Counted from the stretch's first letter, positions 1 to 9,893 are shown. The stretch is 12,975 bases of DNA from Alphaproteobacteria bacterium (GCA_022425565.1 JAKMFG010000237.1:1-12975); one strand, 5' to 3'. Numbers and translations are program-made. Notes: generated by a model from the sequence alone, not told the origin.

Positions 1-2178
<2,178 letters not shown>

Positions 2179-2215
2179 AATGCGTTCCTTGAGACAGCCA
2201 GTCGGACCGGGGCGA

Positions 2216-4030
2216 TCAGACCAGCACCATTCCTTCTTCGGACACAGGCTTTTCCGCCTGGTCTTCAGGGCCGAGCAGCATATCGTTATGCGCCGCCCCC
2301 GACGGGATCATCGGGAAGCAGTTCTCTTCCTTGGCGACACGAATATCCGCAATCACCGGCCCGGGCGTGTCCAGCATCTGGGTGATCACATCTTCGAGTT
2401 CGTCGCTGGAGCGGGCCACCAGGCCGGTCATGTTGAAAGTATCGGCAAGCTTGCGGAAATCCGGCAGCGAGGCACTGTAGGATTCCGAATAGCGCCCACC
2501 ATGGATCAGTTCCTGCCACTGCCGGACCATGCCCATCCATTCGTTGTTGATGATGAACATCTTCACCGGAAGATTGTACTGCGACAGGGTCGAGAGTTCC
2601 TGCATATTCATCATGAAGGACGCCTCACCGGCAATGTCGATCACCGTCGCCCCGGGATGTGCCACCTGAACGCCGAGCGCCGCTGGCAGGCCGTAGCCCA
2701 TGGTCCCCAAGCCACCCGACGTCATCCAGCGGTTCGGCAGGTGGAAATCGAAATACTGCGCCGCCCACATCTGGTGCTGGCCAACCTCGGTGGTGACATA
2801 GACATCACTATCAGCAGTCATCTCGCACAGGCGCTTGATGGCGTGCTGCGGCTTGATGATGCTGCCTGTCTGGTTGAAGCTCAAGCAGTCGCGCTTGCGC
2901 CACATCTCAATCTGGGACCACCATTTGTCGAGCGATGTCTTGTGCGGCTTGAACTTGCGCTTCTTCATCTCGGCTATCAACGCCTCGAGAATCTTCGTCG
3001 CATCACCGATCACGGCAAGGTCGACAGCCACGTTCTTGTTCACTGACGACGGGTCAATATCGCAATGAATCTTGGTCGAGTTCGGCGAGAATCCGCTGAT
3101 CAGACCGGTGACGCGGTCATCAAATCGCGCCCCAAGGTTCAGCATCAGGTCGCAGCCATGCATCGTCAGATTGGCTTCGTAAGTGCCGTGCATGCCAAGC
3201 ATGCCAAGGAAATGCCTGTCGGATGCCGGCAGCGCGCCAAGCCCCATCAGCGTCAGGGTGGTTGGCCAGCCGGTCATATGAACAAGATCGGTCAGCAACT
3301 TCGAGGCCCGAGGGCCGGAATTGATCAGGCCGCCGCCGCCATAGATCACCGGACGCTCGGCACGGATCATCATGTCGACAGCAGCGCTGATGGCTGCCGG
3401 ATCGGGTTCGGTCGCCGGCCGGTAGCGTGCCGTTGCAGCTGCACGGATGACGTCCTTCTGATATGGAGCTTCCTTCATCAGGATGTCTTTCGGAAGATCG
3501 ATCAGAACCGGGCCAGGGCGACCGGATGCAGCAACATGAAATGCCTCGATCACGGTGGGTTGCAGCTTGGCACCCTCTTTCACCAGATAGTTATGCTTGG
3601 TACAGGCACGGGTGATGCCGGTTGTGTCGGCTTCCTGAAAGGCGTCGTTGCCAATCAGGTGGGTCGGCACTTGCCCGGTCAGGCAGACCACCGGCACGGA
3701 ATCCATCAGCGCGTCGGTCAGGCCTGTAACCGCATTGGTAGCGCCAGGGCCGGATGTAACGAGAACGACACCGGTCTTGCCGGTCGAACGGGCATAACCC
3801 TCAGCGGCATGGACTGCCGCCTGTTCGTGACGAACGAGTATGTGCTTGATCTTGTTGTTCTTGAACAGAGCGTCATAAATCGGAAGAACGGCACCGCCAG
3901 GATAGCCGAATACGACCTCGACACCCTCGTCCTCGAGCGCTTTTAGCAGAAGCTCTGCTCCAGGCATCATCGTTGTGGTTGTGGAGGCGCTGTTTCCTGC
4001 GTCCTCTGCTGCCGGTGCGGATTTGGGCAT
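2216..4030 (-). CDS. ilvB: Acetolactate synthase large (catalytic) subunit
   Basis: 604 aa. This ThDP-, Mg2+- and FAD-dependent enzyme condenses pyruvate with pyruvate or 2-oxobutyrate, the first common step of branched-chain amino acid synthesis. The ThDP-pyrimidine domain spans about 22-190 with the catalytic Glu69 in VRHEQAAVHAAEGYA. The central FAD-associated domain follows (about 210-350), then the ThDP-PP domain (about 410-565) with SGGLGTMGYGLPAA and the terminal NN (495-496) of the ThDP motif. The usual GDG of that motif reads G-E-A (468-470), with Glu in place of the Mg2+-binding Asp. I chose ATG 4030 over GTG 4069 because AAGGAA lies 7 nt upstream and the longer form would run into tandem repeats. 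Residues 1-20 look like a disordered, Thr/Ser-rich extension. ilvN follows at 37 nt. Either ilvB or ilvI could be used as the symbol. Confidence 0.96.
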   Translation of the reverse strand: MPKSAPAAEDAGNSASTTTTMMPGAELLLKALEDEGVEVVFGYPGGAVLPIYDALFKNNKIKHILVRHEQAAVHAAEGYARSTGKTGVVLVTSGPGATNAVTGLTDALMDSVPVVCLTGQVPTHLIGNDAFQEADTTGITRACTKHNYLVKEGAKLQPTVIEAFHVAASGRPGPVLIDLPKDILMKEAPYQKDVIRAAATARYRPATEPDPAAISAAVDMMIRAERPVIYGGGGLINSGPRASKLLTDLVHMTGWPTTLTLMGLGALPASDRHFLGMLGMHGTYEANLTMHGCDLMLNLGARFDDRVTGLISGFSPNSTKIHCDIDPSSVNKNVAVDLAVIGDATKILEALIAEMKKRKFKPHKTSLDKWWSQIEMWRKRDCLSFNQTGSIIKPQHAIKRLCEMTADSDVYVTTEVGQHQMWAAQYFDFHLPNRWMTSGGLGTMGYGLPAALGVQVAHPGATVIDIAGEASFMMNMQELSTLSQYNLPVKMFIINNEWMGMVRQWQELIHGGRYSESYSASLPDFRKLADTFNMTGLVARSSDELEDVITQMLDTPGPVIADIRVAKEENCFPMIPSGAAHNDMLLGPEDQAEKPVSEEGMVLV

Positions 4031-4040
4031 CGTCCTGTTC

Positions 4041-4088
4041 CTTGCTTTGTCACGTCTTGGCTGTGTCACGTCTTGGCTGTGTCACGTC
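4041..4088 (-). repeat. Three tandem 16-bp repeats abutting the ilvB ribosome binding site
   Basis: On the minus strand the unit GACGTGACACAGCCAA occurs perfectly at 4088-4073 and 4072-4057. A third copy at 4056-4041 (GACGTGACAAAGCAAG) has three mismatches, and its last bases form the start of the ilvB Shine-Dalgarno AAGGAA. The period is not a multiple of three, which argues against coding use. The array lies between the leader-peptide stop and the ilvB start codon. It could be a protein or RNA regulator site or a chance duplication. Confidence 0.85.
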
Positions 4089-4104
4089 GTAGGTTTGCCG
4101 CGTC

Positions 4105-4272
4105 TCAGGTTTGTGTCGTCTTTTGCTCGTCTGCCCGGTTAGGGCTCCGTCTTGACAACCAGACTCCATTCGGCAGCAACAAGAGATGGGGGCACACCAC
4201 CTTTCCGGGAGGTGCAATCCTTGTGCTGACTGGAGTTTTGAAACCTAAGACAGGAACCACCATCCCTGCCAT
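4105..4272 (-). CDS. Putative ilv leader peptide, 55 codons, apparently leaderless
   Basis: An ATG at 4272-4270 opens a 55-codon frame ending in TGA at 4107-4105, 74 nt before ilvB. Fourteen residues are Val, Leu or Ile, clustered as MVVPVL (4-9), VV (25-26) and LLLLPNGVWL (30-39), with four consecutive Leu codons at 4185-4174. It begins 7 nt after the TATAAA hexamer of a strong promoter, so transcription should start at or next to the A of ATG. That leaves no room for a Shine-Dalgarno, and none is present. Leaderless leader-peptide ORFs controlling amino acid operons are known in alphaproteobacteria, and attenuation of ilvBN has been reported in Caulobacter (from memory). The peptide is long for a leader and I see no U-tailed terminator after it, so a Rho-dependent or translational variant is possible. 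Confidence 0.5.
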   Translation of the reverse strand: MAGMVVPVLGFKTPVSTRIAPPGKVVCPHLLLLPNGVWLSRRSPNRADEQKTTQT

Positions 4273-4279
4273 GGTGAAA

Positions 4280-4309
4280 TTTATATCGCAGAAACCAAGG
4301 AGCCGTCAA
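4280..4309 (-). promoter_or_regulatory. Sigma70-type promoter of the ilvBN(C) unit
   Basis: Minus strand: -35 TTGACG (4309-4304), 18-nt spacer, -10 TATAAA (4285-4280); equivalently a 17-nt spacer to ATATAA. The -35 lies just beyond the miaA stop (4314-4312). The flanking DNA is AT-rich, including the last codons of miaA upstream. The predicted start is near 4272, coinciding with the leader ATG. This is the best-looking promoter in the window. Confidence 0.72.
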
Positions 4310-4311
4310 CT

Positions 4312-5265
4312 TTATTTTAACAGAATTGAAAAGATTTCTTTGACAAATCTTGCTGAAAATTTCTCATTTAAGTCTATTTCTGCACGATAATTATTCCGAA
4401 TCCATGTCATCTGGCGTTTTGCGTAATGACGGCTGTCACGGCTGGCAAGTTCGATGGCGCGGGCACGGCTGATCGCGCCGGCCTGCATGGCAAGAATTTC
4501 TCGAACGCCGATGGCTTTCATCACCGGCAGCGATGGGTCGAGACGACGTTTGGCAAGCGCCTCAACCTCCTCGACTGCACCCTCCTCCATCATCTGCGCA
4601 AACCGCTGGTCAATGCGTGCATATGTATCCGCACGCGGCGGCATAACCGAAATGGCAGTGACCTCTCCCACAAGGTTGCCCTGATGCGGGTCGGACTGCC
4701 AGGCACTGATCGGCCGCCCCGTGGCCCGCACGACGCCCATCGCACGAACCAGCCGCTGGCTGTCGCCGTCAGATAGCCTTGCCGCCGTTTCCCGGTCGAG
4801 CCGTGCGAGCGCTGCCCGGAACGCCGCACCACCGCCGGTGGCAAGCTCGTCAAGACAGGCCTGATGAATCTCTACTGGCACTTCGGGGATTGGTGCGATG
4901 CCTTCACGCGCCGCCTGCAGATACATGCCGGTGCCACCGACGATGATCGGCAGACTGTCGGCCTTGCGCGCGACCTCAACCGCCGCAGCAGCAAGATCCA
5001 GCCAGCTTGCTACCGAGGCACGCTCGCTGCCATCGACAACGCCATAAAGACGGTGCGGCGCCCGCGCCTCATCGTCTGCGCCGGGTCGTGCCGTTACCAC
5101 ACGAAGATCGCTGTAGACCTGCATGGAGTCTGCATTGATCACCGTGCCGCCGGCCTGCTCGGCAAGAGCCAGCGCCACCGCCGACTTGCCGGCCGCCGTC
5201 GGCCCGCAAATCATCAGATAGCGCCCCGCCCTTACAGCCTGCGCGATTTCACTGTGGTCAGTCAT
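4312..5265 (-). CDS. miaA: tRNA dimethylallyltransferase
   Basis: 317 aa, normal for MiaA, which transfers the dimethylallyl group to N6 of A37 in tRNAs reading UNN codons. Visible motifs are the P-loop GPTAAGKS (21-28), INADSMQVY (43-51) with the catalytic Asp46 region, VVTARP (56-61), GGTGMYLQA (110-118) and the C-terminal YAKRQMTWIRN (about 281-291) of the tRNA-binding part. The ATG at 5265 leaves about 20 residues before the P-loop, as in E. coli. An upstream ATG at 5370 would add an unrelated segment deep inside serB. The Shine-Dalgarno is weak. Its 5' end overlaps that of divergent serB by about 12 bp. The final 15 or so codons are strikingly AT-rich and merge into the ilvB promoter just after the stop. 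Confidence 0.95.
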   Translation of the reverse strand: MTDHSEIAQAVRAGRYLMICGPTAAGKSAVALALAEQAGGTVINADSMQVYSDLRVVTARPGADDEARAPHRLYGVVDGSERASVASWLDLAAAAVEVARKADSLPIIVGGTGMYLQAAREGIAPIPEVPVEIHQACLDELATGGGAAFRAALARLDRETAARLSDGDSQRLVRAMGVVRATGRPISAWQSDPHQGNLVGEVTAISVMPPRADTYARIDQRFAQMMEEGAVEEVEALAKRRLDPSLPVMKAIGVREILAMQAGAISRARAIELASRDSRHYAKRQMTWIRNNYRAEIDLNEKFSARFVKEIFSILLK

Positions 5266-6258
5266 CTGGTTCTGTGCTTTACCGGTCGCAAGACAATCCT
5301 GCCCGAAGACGCCGCCCTGAGAAAGGCGTTGGGAAAACGCCAACCACGAACAGGCCGCGAACCATTGCACCAGACAGCTGTATTTTCAAGCTCGGCACGC
5401 GGCAGCGTTTCAGCTGACATTGCCGGCGGCATACTTGATGCCGCAGACATTGATGCAGACCTTGCAGCAGTGCGCGTGCTTGACGAGACGTTTGCACTCG
5501 ATCTGCCGATGCCGGCAGCAGTTGATGTCGATGGCATGGCGATGCTTCGCGCGAGCGGCGATATGCAGGGTATCGATGTAAATATCGTTTCTTCGGAACA
5601 CCGCAAGAAACAGCTTCTCATCGCCGATATGGACAGCACCATCATTACCTCGGAATCGCTCGACGATATGGCGCAGCTTGCCGGTATAGCGGATGATATT
5701 CTGCCGATCACGACACGCGCCATGCGTGGCGAGCTGGATTTCGAACAAGCACTCGATGCGCGGCTTGCCCTGTTCGCCGGAAAACCGGCAAGCCTCGTCG
5801 ATGAAGCGCTGGCCGAAGTGGAATTTTCAGGCGGCGCGACCACCCTGGTCAGAACCATGCGCGCTGCCGGCGCCAGCTGCTATCTCGTATCAGGCGGTTT
5901 CACTGCCATCACCCAACCAGTTGCAGCGCAATGCGGTTTTAACGATACCCACGCGAACCATCTGGAAATCGAAGACGGCAAGCTGCTTGGCAAGGTGCGC
6001 AAGCCGGTGCTGGACAGCGGTGCCAAGGCCCGATACCTGGCCCATCATTGCGCCGAGCTTTCCATTACCCCGGCCGAGGCGGCCTGCATCGGTGACGGGG
6101 CGAATGATCTGGATATGCTTGAGGCTGCCGGATTTGGCGTCGCCTTCCACGGCAAGCCGCTGCTTCGCGAGAAGATTCCGCTGCAGCTGAACCACACCGA
6201 CCTGACCGGGCTCCTGTATCTTCAGGGATATACAGCCGACGCGTTCATCACCGGCTGA
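5254..6258 (+). CDS. serB: Phosphoserine phosphatase
   Basis: About 334 aa from a proposed GTG start. It hydrolyses O-phosphoserine to serine, the last step of serine biosynthesis. The C-terminal HAD domain is complete: nucleophile motif D125-M-D127-S-T followed by ITSESLDDMA, motif II LVSGGFT with S213, and motif IV GDGANDLDML with D281. The preceding 120 residues match in position the variable regulatory N-domain of alphaproteobacterial SerB, beginning with a beta-strand-like HLVLCFTG. No ATG exists between the miaA shadow and residue 87 (5512), so GTG 5254 is the best start, but it has no visible Shine-Dalgarno and the true start could be a nearby non-ATG codon. It is divergent from miaA and convergent with degP across a shared terminator. 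Confidence 0.93.
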   Translation: MVSHLVLCFTGRKTILPEDAALRKALGKRQPRTGREPLHQTAVFSSSARGSVSADIAGGILDAADIDADLAAVRVLDETFALDLPMPAAVDVDGMAMLRASGDMQGIDVNIVSSEHRKKQLLIADMDSTIITSESLDDMAQLAGIADDILPITTRAMRGELDFEQALDARLALFAGKPASLVDEALAEVEFSGGATTLVRTMRAAGASCYLVSGGFTAITQPVAAQCGFNDTHANHLEIEDGKLLGKVRKPVLDSGAKARYLAHHCAELSITPAEAACIGDGANDLDMLEAAGFGVAFHGKPLLREKIPLQLNHTDLTGLLYLQGYTADAFITG

Positions 6259-6286
6259 CGACATCTCGCAACCCCGTCACGCATGA

Positions 6287-6314
6287 AAAAGGCCGGCACT
6301 GAGGCCGGCCTTTT
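6287..6314. terminator. Bidirectional intrinsic terminator between serB and degP
   Basis: A perfect 11-bp stem pairs 6287-6297 (AAAAGGCCGGC) with 6304-6314, around the 6-nt loop ACTGAG. The A tract on one side and T tract on the other let it act on both strands. It lies 28 nt after the serB stop and 27 nt beyond the degP stop, the expected place between convergent genes. Confidence 0.85.
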
Positions 6315-6341
6315 CGTGTTTCACATGCGACTTGCGGGAGC

Positions 6342-7778
6342 TTACTCCTTGGCAAAGCCGATCTGGATGAAGCGCTCACGGCCGTCGCTCTCGACCAGCA
6401 ACAGGACCCCGGCGCGGCCGGCCTCCTGCGTTTCGGCCACAGATTTGGCAAGGTCAGCCGCATCCTCGACCCGGCGCTGGCCGAACCGTTTGATGAGATT
6501 GCCGACCTCAAGGCCCTTGGCGAATGCCGGACCACCCTCGACCACCTCGGTGACGATCACGCCACGCGTTTCCGGGTCAAGGCCATACTGCTCTGCAAGT
6601 GCAGCTGTCAGATTCTCGACCGTGAAGCCGAGCTTGTCAAAGTTCTCGGCGTTGCCGGCTTCCTGCTCATCTTCGCCAATCAGGCCGACAAGTTCAGCTT
6701 TTTCAAGCTCGCCAAGCGTGACCTGAACAGTCATCTCGCTGCCATTGCGAACAAGCTCGACATCGACAGTGGCGCCAATGTCCGTCTCGGCAACGATACG
6801 CGGCAGATCGCGCATCTTGTCGATCTTCTTGCCGTCGAAGCTGGTGATGACATCACCCGGCTCGAGACCCGCGGCCTTGGCCGGGCTCTTGTCATTAACC
6901 GAGCTCACAAGCGCACCGCCCGCCCCGTCGAGGCCAAGCGATTCAGCGATCTCGGGCGTGACTTCCTGAATGAAGACGCCAAGCCAGCCGCGGCGGGTCG
7001 TGCCATATTCGGCAAGCTGCTGTGTCACACGGTTGGCTAGGTTGGAGGAAATCGCAAAGCCGATACCAACTGAGCCGCCAGATTGCGAGAAGATCGCGGT
7101 GTTAATGCCGATCACCTCGCCGTCGAGATTAAACAGCGGGCCACCGGAGTTGCCCCGGTTGATAGACGCATCTGTCTGGATGAAGTCGTCATAGGGGCCG
7201 TTGCCGATATCACGGCCACGCGCCGAGACGATGCCGGCCGTAACCGTGCCGCCAAGTCCGAACGGGTTGCCAATGGCAAGCACCCAGTCGCCAACACGCA
7301 GATTGTCGGAGTCGCCGAAAGGCACTGCCGTCAACTGTGTCTCGCCGGGATCAATCTTCAGAACCGCGATATCCGTCTTCTGGTCCTGACCCAGCACTTC
7401 CGCCACGAACGTCGTTTCATCGGCAAGTGTGACGGTAATTTCCTCGGCATTCTCGATCACGTGGAAGTTCGTCACAACGATACCGGCATCATCAATGATG
7501 AAACCCGATCCCAGCGACGACGCACGACGCTGGCGGTTGTCATCACCGAAATTGCGGAAGAAATCCTCGAACGGCGAGCCGGGTGGGAATTGCGGCATAT
7601 CGGCCGATGGACCGTCATTGACGATGGTTGTCGTCGAAATATTGACCACCGCCGGAGACAGTGCTTCTGCCTGGTCGGCAAAGCTGTCGGGCCGTTCGGC
7701 GGCACTGATATCGAGAGTTACGAACATGATCGCCGCGCCGGCAAGCGCCGGAAGCGGGCGGAGCAACCGCATCAGCAT
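6342..7778 (-). CDS. degP: Periplasmic Do/DegP-family serine endoprotease
   Basis: 478 aa. An HtrA-type protease/chaperone that degrades or refolds damaged envelope proteins. Residues 1-27 form an export signal (MLMRLLRPLPALAGAAIMFV, then ISAA before ERP). The trypsin-like domain carries the triad H106 (TNFHVIEN), D136 (KTDIAVL) and S211 (NRGNSGGPLF). A Q/G/P-containing linker (about 60-85) corresponds to the LA loop. Two PDZ domains follow (about 262-355, starting RRGWLGVFIQEV, and about 385-475), the layout of DegP/DegQ rather than DegS. The start at 7778 has AGGAG 10 nt upstream; a second ATG 6 nt further in fits less well. It is the last gene after hflK-hflC, 113 nt away with a hairpin between. 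The small DUF2065 gene often found here in related genomes is absent. Confidence 0.95.
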   Translation of the reverse strand: MLMRLLRPLPALAGAAIMFVTLDISAAERPDSFADQAEALSPAVVNISTTTIVNDGPSADMPQFPPGSPFEDFFRNFGDDNRQRRASSLGSGFIIDDAGIVVTNFHVIENAEEITVTLADETTFVAEVLGQDQKTDIAVLKIDPGETQLTAVPFGDSDNLRVGDWVLAIGNPFGLGGTVTAGIVSARGRDIGNGPYDDFIQTDASINRGNSGGPLFNLDGEVIGINTAIFSQSGGSVGIGFAISSNLANRVTQQLAEYGTTRRGWLGVFIQEVTPEIAESLGLDGAGGALVSSVNDKSPAKAAGLEPGDVITSFDGKKIDKMRDLPRIVAETDIGATVDVELVRNGSEMTVQVTLGELEKAELVGLIGEDEQEAGNAENFDKLGFTVENLTAALAEQYGLDPETRGVIVTEVVEGGPAFAKGLEVGNLIKRFGQRRVEDAADLAKSVAETQEAGRAGVLLLVESDGRERFIQIGFAKE

Positions 7779-7814
7779 GGGTTCAGATCTCCTCTGAGCA
7801 TCTAAAGAACGAAT

Positions 7815-7839
7815 GGCGGGGACAACGGATGCCCCCGCC
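7815..7839 (-). other. Hairpin in the hflC-degP intergenic region
   Basis: On the minus strand GGCGGGGGCA pairs with TGTCCCCGCC (10 bp, one G.U) around a 5-nt loop. It is followed by ATTCGTTCTTTAG, which is U-containing but not a continuous U run. It lies 36 nt before the degP start. It may be an attenuating or partial terminator that lowers degP relative to hflKC, or an mRNA-stability structure. Confidence 0.45.
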
Positions 7840-7891
7840 TCCTGCCTGAATGAAAGCCACGTTCCGTGACCAAAACATGGCAGGTATGTGT

Positions 7892-8770
7892 TTATTTCTG
7901 CCCTTCGCCGCTCTTGTTCTTAAAGAAGCGGAAGAAGCTGCTATCGGGTGACAGGACCATCGAGGTATCACTGTTACTCATGGATTTGCGATAGGCTTCC
8001 ATCGACCGGTAGAAGGCAAAGAATTCGGCGTCCTGACCAAAGCTGTCAGCATAGATCTTGATCGCCTCGCCATCGCCCTCACCACGTGTCTGCTGGGCTT
8101 CACGCTGCGCTTCGGAGATGATCACGGTACGGGTCTTCTCGGCGTCGGCGCGAATCTTCTGCGCTTCTTCCTCACCCGTAGCGCGAAACTCCTTGGCCTC
8201 GCGTTCACGCTCAGACTTCATTCGGTTGAAGATGTTCTGGCTTGTCGCCGTCGGATAGTCGGCACGGCGCAGTCGCACATCAATGATCCTGATGCCAAGC
8301 GACATTACCGAAGCATTCACCTCTTCACCGATCGAGCGGGTGATATCGTTACGCTGGCCGGTCAGGATCGACGCAAGTGTTTCGCGGCCGAGAGCACGAC
8401 GAACCGATGAGTCGATGATGGCCTCAAGACGTCCGCGTGCTCCAAGCTCGTTACGAACTGTTTGGTAAAACAGCAGCGGGTCTTCGATCTGGTAGCGGGC
8501 GTAAGCATCCACCTGAAGGCGCTTCTGATCAGACAGGATCACTTCTTCGGCATCCTGCGGGATCAGGCTTAGAACACGCTTTTCGTAATAGATGACGTCC
8601 TGAATGAACGGCAGCTTGAAGGCGAGCCCCGGCTCCTGAATGGTCCGCTTCGGCTCGCCGAACTGGAGAACCAGCGCCTGCTGCGTCTGGTTGACGGTGA
8701 AAAACGCGCTGAAGCTTGCCACGATCAGCAAAGCGCCAGCGATGAGAGAGACAAGACGAGTGGCACCCAT
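7892..8770 (-). CDS. hflC: HflC, protease modulator subunit (SPFH/Band 7 family)
   Basis: 292 aa. With HflK it forms a large membrane-anchored cage around FtsH and modulates degradation of membrane proteins. A single N-terminal membrane segment (about 5-25, LVSLIAGALLIVASFSAFF) is followed by the SPFH/PHB domain from VNQTQQALVLQFGEP (26-40) to about 190. An Ala/Glu/Arg-rich helix of coiled-coil character follows (about 185-245: SEREREAKEF, ATGEEEAQKIRADAEKTR). The C-terminus has the typical FFAFYRSMEAYRKS segment. The ATG at 8770 is preceded by GGGAGGAA inside the end of hflK; only one base separates it from the hflK stop, indicating translational coupling. Confidence 0.95.
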   Translation of the reverse strand: MGATRLVSLIAGALLIVASFSAFFTVNQTQQALVLQFGEPKRTIQEPGLAFKLPFIQDVIYYEKRVLSLIPQDAEEVILSDQKRLQVDAYARYQIEDPLLFYQTVRNELGARGRLEAIIDSSVRRALGRETLASILTGQRNDITRSIGEEVNASVMSLGIRIIDVRLRRADYPTATSQNIFNRMKSEREREAKEFRATGEEEAQKIRADAEKTRTVIISEAQREAQQTRGEGDGEAIKIYADSFGQDAEFFAFYRSMEAYRKSMSNSDTSMVLSPDSSFFRFFKNKSGEGQK

Positions 8771-8771
8771 G

Positions 8772-9893
8772 TCAGTTTCCTCCCGACTTCTTGTTCAGTT
8801 CGCGCAGCGGCAGGTACGGCACAACGCCGCTTCCGCCTGCAGGCTCGTCGATGATGATCTTGTCGACGTTGGAGAAGATTTCCTCAACCGTCTCGATATA
8901 GATACGTTCCTTGGTGACGTCAGGATTGACCTGATAGGCCTGATAGACCTGGTCAAAGCGTGACGCGTCACCAGCCGCGCGGTTGACGACCTCGGCCCGA
9001 TAGGCTTCGGCCTCGGCAACCAGCTTGGCGGCTGCACCGCGTGCCCGCGGCACGACGTCGTTCCGGAACGCCTCGGCCTCGTTCTTCAGCCTGTCACGGT
9101 CCTGACGGGCTCGCTGAACCTCGTTAAAGGCGTCGATCACGTCACCTGGCGGGTCAACAGCCAGAAGCTGCACGTCACGCACACGGACGCCAGAGCCGTA
9201 TTCGTCGAGGAGTTCCTGCAACTGGGCACGGGCCTGCGACTGAATATCCTGACGTCCTTCGGTCAGGGCCGTCTGGATCGGCGTGCGGCCGATGATCTCA
9301 CGCATCACCGCCTCGGCGGCAACCTTGATGGTGTCGTCGGGCTCGGCGAGATTGAACAGATACTGGCCGGCATCAGAAATGCGCCAGAAGACAACAAAAT
9401 CGATGTCGACAATATTCTCATCGCCGGTGATCATCTGACTTTCGTCAGCAATATCCCGACGCGAGGAGCTGTTACCGCTGACATCACGGAACCCGATCTC
9501 GATACGATTGTCACGCGTGACCTCGGGGGTCATCACGGCCTCAATCGGATAGGGAACATGGTAATGCAGTCCTGGCGAGGTCGTGCGGACCCATTCGCCG
9601 AACCGCAGAACGACGCCCTGCTGCTGCGGGTTGACCCGGTAAAAGCCGCTCAACGCCCAAATCGCGATTGCCACGATCAACAGCAGTGAAAGCGACTTGC
9701 CGCCAGACGGCAGCATCCTGCCGAGCGCCTCGCGCCCCTGCCTGACCACCTTGTCGATATCCTGCGGCGAACCGCCGCCCCCCTGGCCCCAAGGGCTTCC
9801 GCCATTGCCGCCGCCGCTGCCTCGGCCACCGCCGCCCGGGTTACCCCACGGACCGCCGTCGTCGCCGCCACCGCCCTGATTATTCCATGGCAT
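8772..9893 (-). CDS. hflK: HflK, protease modulator subunit (SPFH/Band 7 family)
   Basis: 373 aa. Partner of HflC in the HflKC-FtsH complex of the inner membrane. Residues 1-45 are extremely Gly-rich with PWG repeats (PWGNPGGGG, PWGQGGGG), the usual low-complexity cytoplasmic tail of HflK. One membrane segment lies at about 67-85 (LSLLLIVAIAIWALSG), then the SPFH domain from VNPQQQGVVLRFGEW (87-101), and an Ala/Arg/Glu-rich helical region (about 255-320) before the C-terminal YLPLREL. ATG 9893 is preferred over the longer frame starting at 9965 because GGAG lies 10 nt upstream and MPWNN is the typical start. It is divergent from mrp across 203 bp and is the first gene of the hflK-hflC-degP group. 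Confidence 0.95.
   Translation of the reverse strand: MPWNNQGGGGDDGGPWGNPGGGGRGSGGGNGGSPWGQGGGGSPQDIDKVVRQGREALGRMLPSGGKSLSLLLIVAIAIWALSGFYRVNPQQQGVVLRFGEWVRTTSPGLHYHVPYPIEAVMTPEVTRDNRIEIGFRDVSGNSSSRRDIADESQMITGDENIVDIDFVVFWRISDAGQYLFNLAEPDDTIKVAAEAVMREIIGRTPIQTALTEGRQDIQSQARAQLQELLDEYGSGVRVRDVQLLAVDPPGDVIDAFNEVQRARQDRDRLKNEAEAFRNDVVPRARGAAAKLVAEAEAYRAEVVNRAAGDASRFDQVYQAYQVNPDVTKERIYIETVEEIFSNVDKIIIDEPAGGSGVVPYLPLRELNKKSGGN

Noticed and set aside
4864..5253. In-frame ATG at 4864 giving a 464-aa serB product
   Set aside because: The extra residues are the antisense shadow of miaA and do not resemble the SerB N-domain.
7838..7871. GGAAC on the minus strand upstream of degP as an EcfG or sigmaE-type -35
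   Set aside because: No matching -10 element (CGTT or TCTGA type) is found 16-17 nt downstream.
9697..9879. Proline-rich plus-strand open frame
   Set aside because: It is the complement of the Gly-rich N-terminus of HflK, which fully explains it.
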